In this document: positions 60,979 through 64,000 of the stretch, piece after piece | How the letters are laid out: each line of letters starts with the position of its first letter | Numbering within the stretch: position 1 is the stretch's first letter | Source of the DNA: Lycium barbarum | Taxonomy: Eukaryota; Streptophyta; Magnoliopsida; Solanales; Solanaceae | DNA length: 64,000 nt | Reading direction: 5' to 3' | Assembly: GCF_019175385.1 (NCBI RefSeq) | Contig: NC_083342.1 | Coordinates: 121,458,376-121,522,375 of the forward strand | Program-made: the position numbers and the translations under genes | Notes under the pieces: generated by a model | Seen by the model: the letters and a program-made list of their open reading frames with translations, nothing else | The model's database searches: none | Told to the model about the DNA's origin: nothing

Positions 60979-61565
60979 ATTAGAACGAGATTGGTTTATT
61001 GGTAGAATATTTGGATAGATTTTCTCAAGAAAAAAATCGTGTTGGATAACGACGTCGCAAAAATGAAAACACTTTTACAATTAGTTGTATATATGCTTTC
61101 TAAAAATATAAAATGTTTACATTAATTGTAATCCACTTATTTATAAAACTTAAATAAAATCAAAATATTACAAGTTCACCTCAATCAAAATAAAAATACT
61201 AAATATTTTCCTTTATTATATATCAGGGAGAATAATTTACAATCAGTTAAAAAACCTATAGTTAAGCTTTGTGCTTTGTTCTATTACCATTCAATTGTAT
61301 CCTCTTATTTTCCACTGAGATATAATTTTGGAATATTCTGAAATTTTTATTCGAATTAATATTTTACATTTTGAAAGTAAAATAGAAATATTCAAATGGG
61401 TTTTATAATCTAAAATGAGTTAAGGAGTTTTTATGTCAAAAAATGGATGGTTTTACTTTTTTGGAAATATGGACGTAATTTGATGACCTTATTGTCCAAA
61501 AAAATTCAAAAGTTACTTTAGGAGGACTTTCGTACAAGTTCAATGACCATTTGTGGAATTGACTC
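60446..61565. mobile_element. Non-autonomous MULE-type element 2
   Basis: Long inverted repeats (more than 100 bp) start GAGTTAATTCC on the left and complement GAGTCAATTCC on the right. An exact 9-bp duplication TTAATTTTT (60437-60445 and 61566-61574) flanks the 1120-bp element. The interior holds a compound (CG)n(CA)n(TA)n microsatellite (60919-60978) and no gene. Confidence 0.82.
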
Positions 61566-61574
61566 TTAATTTTT

Positions 61575-63110
61575 TAAACCGCGAGAGAGGTTAGCCTCAT
61601 AAAAATACAAGCATAAAAGGAGGTCCTTAAAATTTTCTCATAATTAAATATTAGGAAAGTCTCCCTCTTCATATAATCCTAATTGTACTACTAGTATATT
61701 TCTCTTCATAATCCCAATTGAACTAGTAACAGAGCTACAGATTTACGATCCCATTTAGGAAAAGTCCTGTCTTTTCCTACCCCGAATCAAATTAGTAAAT
61801 ATTTACTCTTTATTTATAGAAACACGCAATCACACAACTCACAGCTAATGTTTTCTTGTGTCACTGTGCACCTAGTAGCAGAAATCATATTAGAAGATGC
61901 TCGAGACTTTATTTTTTATCAAGAAAGTACTATGCTCGCGGCCGAGTAGAATAGGTATGATGTTGTCTGCTTCTAATTACAACGAGGAGAAGCATATGCT
62001 ACAAATTAACTGGGCTTATCATTAATTGGTGGAGGCAAGAAAATATATGAGATAAGTCTTCGTGGGGTGGTTATGAAGAAGTCCAATTTTAGGATATGGG
62101 GTTGCATATTTGAATAATTCTTGGCGAAAGAATGGAAAAAAGGGATGACTGAAGAAGAAGCCGAAGAATTAGTATTGAAGCTAGGCACTGTCGTTAAATA
62201 TTTCATTAGGTGGTGTTCGTAGCTGTAGGGTTCAAACTGTGAGTATAAACTCGAAAGAAATCCCAGAGCTTTAATTTTCACCTTTATGACAGACACACTT
62301 CCAATTAGACGAGAAGAGTTGGAATTCAAGCATGTGAATGAGAAGGCCCTGCTCGAATGCGTGCGTGCACGTTCAATTCCTTTACTTCAACGTCCATGAA
62401 TGTATCTAGATTCAAATTCTTTTGACACTTATAATGGCAATGTAGTATAAACTGCAAAATCATGAAGTAATAATAGTCGTGCTTTTATTATGCTACGTAA
62501 TATTTGTTATAAACAATATGCTTGAACCTCACTTTATTAGGTGGCTATTCTTTTATGGGAACTTACTAAAGAGTATAACAATTACAGTTTTCAATTTTTC
62601 CCATTGGAGTTGACTTTCTTTTTCATAATCTTGTACTAGTTAACTTTCTTTGTCAACGGATAAAGGCTGGAAGCTTTATGTATCAATTTTATTCGAGACA
62701 TTTGGCTAATACTACTTATATATTACTAACTATTCAGTTAGAAGAATCTCAGTAATATTTTGAACACATTGAATCGCATTGTTACACCGATAATGTCAAA
62801 ATTATTACTAAATAATTAGTGCAATTTAACCAATATATTATAGCAGATTATAACTCTATTTTCTACATTTCATGCTTGATCATGAAGTTGGAAGAGTAAA
62901 TATTGAACCGATCCCACTTGTGCAGTGTGCAGCATGAGTGGTCCACGAGAGAAGGGAAATTAGCATCTTCGAAACCAATATGTTGTAACTAATATGCTTT
63001 ACAAAAACACGCAAATGTTTTTGCATGCAGATACAAACAAATCAAGGAAACAACAATGGATGCTTAAGTCAGTCTAGTAGAAAAAGAACATCATCCACGT
63101 CTACACCAAC
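61575..63110. other. Intergenic, nothing recognised
   Basis: ORF 62006-62329 (minus, 107 aa) has no recognisable domain and I do not call it. No other feature is seen. Confidence 0.4.
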
Positions 63111-63570
63111 CACTACAAGAGAACAGGCTATTAGCTATGGACTTTAGCTAGGAAAATCAAATTCCTAGCTAATATACATCATTAGCTACGAATTTGGCTA
63201 GAAATGTCCGATTTCCTAGCAATTTGTTTCGTCTGAAAATTTAGTCAAACTATAGCTTGGAATTAGCTAGGGACAATCCCTAGCTAATACATAGCTAGGG
63301 ATTTTTCCTAGCAAAATCCCTAGGTAATTTTTTGCTGGAAATTGGATTTGGCGCTAATTTTTTAGCTAGGGCACTATCCGTAGCTAACCCCTAGCTATTT
63401 TTTAGCTAGGAAAGTTTCCTAGCCAAATCGCTAGCTAATTTTTAGCTGAAATAAAAGCTAATTTATTTTTCTAAAAGGTAGCTAGGAAAGTTTCCTTGCA
63501 AAATTTATAGCTAAGTTTTAGCAAAATTCTAATCTTGCGCTAATCGTTTTCATTTTTTTTTTCTTTAGCT
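63111..63570. mobile_element. CACTA transposon terminus
   Basis: It starts CACTACAAGAGAAC. A dense field of subterminal TAGCTAGG / CCTAGCTA motifs in both orientations follows across about 440 bp. This structure is typical of plant CACTA (En/Spm) ends. The other end and any transposase are not in the window. Confidence 0.7.
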
Positions 63571-63611
63571 AGTCGAGTCCTTACTAATATATTGTAATTT
63601 TAGTAACAATA

Positions 63612-63614
<3 letters not shown>

Positions 63615-63676
<62 letters not shown>
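63615..63676. repeat. (ATT)n microsatellite
   Basis: About 20 perfect trinucleotide units. Confidence 0.95.
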
Positions 63677-64000
63677 TTTATTGTTGTTATTTTAAAGGAA
63701 AGATGTCTAAATAGTGATAATCAGAGTTTATATAAATGTTTTTTGATTTCTTACTGCAATTTCACTATATTTTTTACCATTTGCCTCAATTTACGTGCGA
63801 TGTTTGGCCTGGCAAATAATTTAAGAAGTAAATTGAAAAAATATTGTGGTTTAAAACAAGTCATAGACATTTGTAAGACATGTCAATCATCTCATTAAGG
63901 ATTAAATAAAAAAAATAAAGTTTTTTTATAGAATGATATTATTCTTTTGGGACAAATTAAAAAGAAAGTTGTGCCTTGTAAAATGGGAAAGAGGTTATAT
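63677..64000. other. AT-rich end of window, possible Stowaway remnant
   Basis: TTGCCTCAATTTACGTG at 63781 and GGACAAATTAAAAAGAAAGT near 63950 look like the two sides of a degraded Stowaway element. No clear ends are visible. Confidence 0.3.

Noticed and set aside
62006..62329. 107-aa minus-strand ORF
   Set aside because: No recognisable domain, no neighbouring exon and no copy elsewhere in the window.
1..64000. Search for a CRISPR array, operon-like cluster or other new multi-gene system
   Set aside because: The window is plant nuclear DNA. The repeats are transposons, microsatellites or minisatellites, and the intact genes belong to unrelated known families.

Overview
The window is nuclear DNA from a flowering plant, almost certainly from the nightshade family (Solanaceae). 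It is AT-rich, its genes have GT-AG introns, and its protein families are plant ones (GRAS, B-class GATA factor, GATL glycosyltransferase, plant F-box, CYP76-like P450). Two SINE insertions match the TS SINE family known from tobacco and relatives, including a CAA/TTG-repeat tail. The Stowaway, hAT and Helitron termini also look solanaceous. I cannot name the species.

Five genes look intact. They are a nine-exon MISATO/DML1 homologue (7122-14594, +, 574 aa), a single-exon F-box gene (16422-17561, -), a single-exon GRAS/SCARECROW-like gene of the SCL14/SCL33 type (19913-21955, -, 680 aa), a two-exon galacturonosyltransferase-like GT8 gene (42135-43732, -, 359 aa) and a three-exon small GATA factor with an LLM-type C-terminus (46135-46808, -, 139 aa). 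I assembled the multi-exon models by hand from GT-AG sites, and every junction keeps the reading frame.

Between 15.5 and 37.7 kb a unit has been duplicated and has decayed. The unit is a CYP76-like P450 on the + strand converging on an F-box gene on the - strand. Only one F-box copy is intact; two are pseudogenes and all four P450 copies are fragments. Because the copies can be compared, one often shows the empty site for a transposon present in another. A separate block downstream of the GATA gene is repeated locally and again inside the F-box/P450 cluster.

The rest is mostly transposons, many with exact target-site duplications (TSDs): hAT elements (8-bp TSD), MULE-type elements (9-10 bp), Stowaway (TA) and Tourist (TTA) MITEs, Helitrons (hairpin plus CTAG|T ends), LINEs, SINEs and CACTA ends. 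Two deep nests stand out. At 24.4-28.3 kb a hAT holds a second hAT, which holds a Helitron. At 48.2-57.3 kb a probable Tourist-like host holds a hAT, which holds a Helitron full of minisatellite, which holds a full-length but dead LINE. I see no tRNA, rRNA or other RNA gene and no coordinated new multi-gene system. The most informative content is the decaying P450/F-box unit and the layered, datable insertions.
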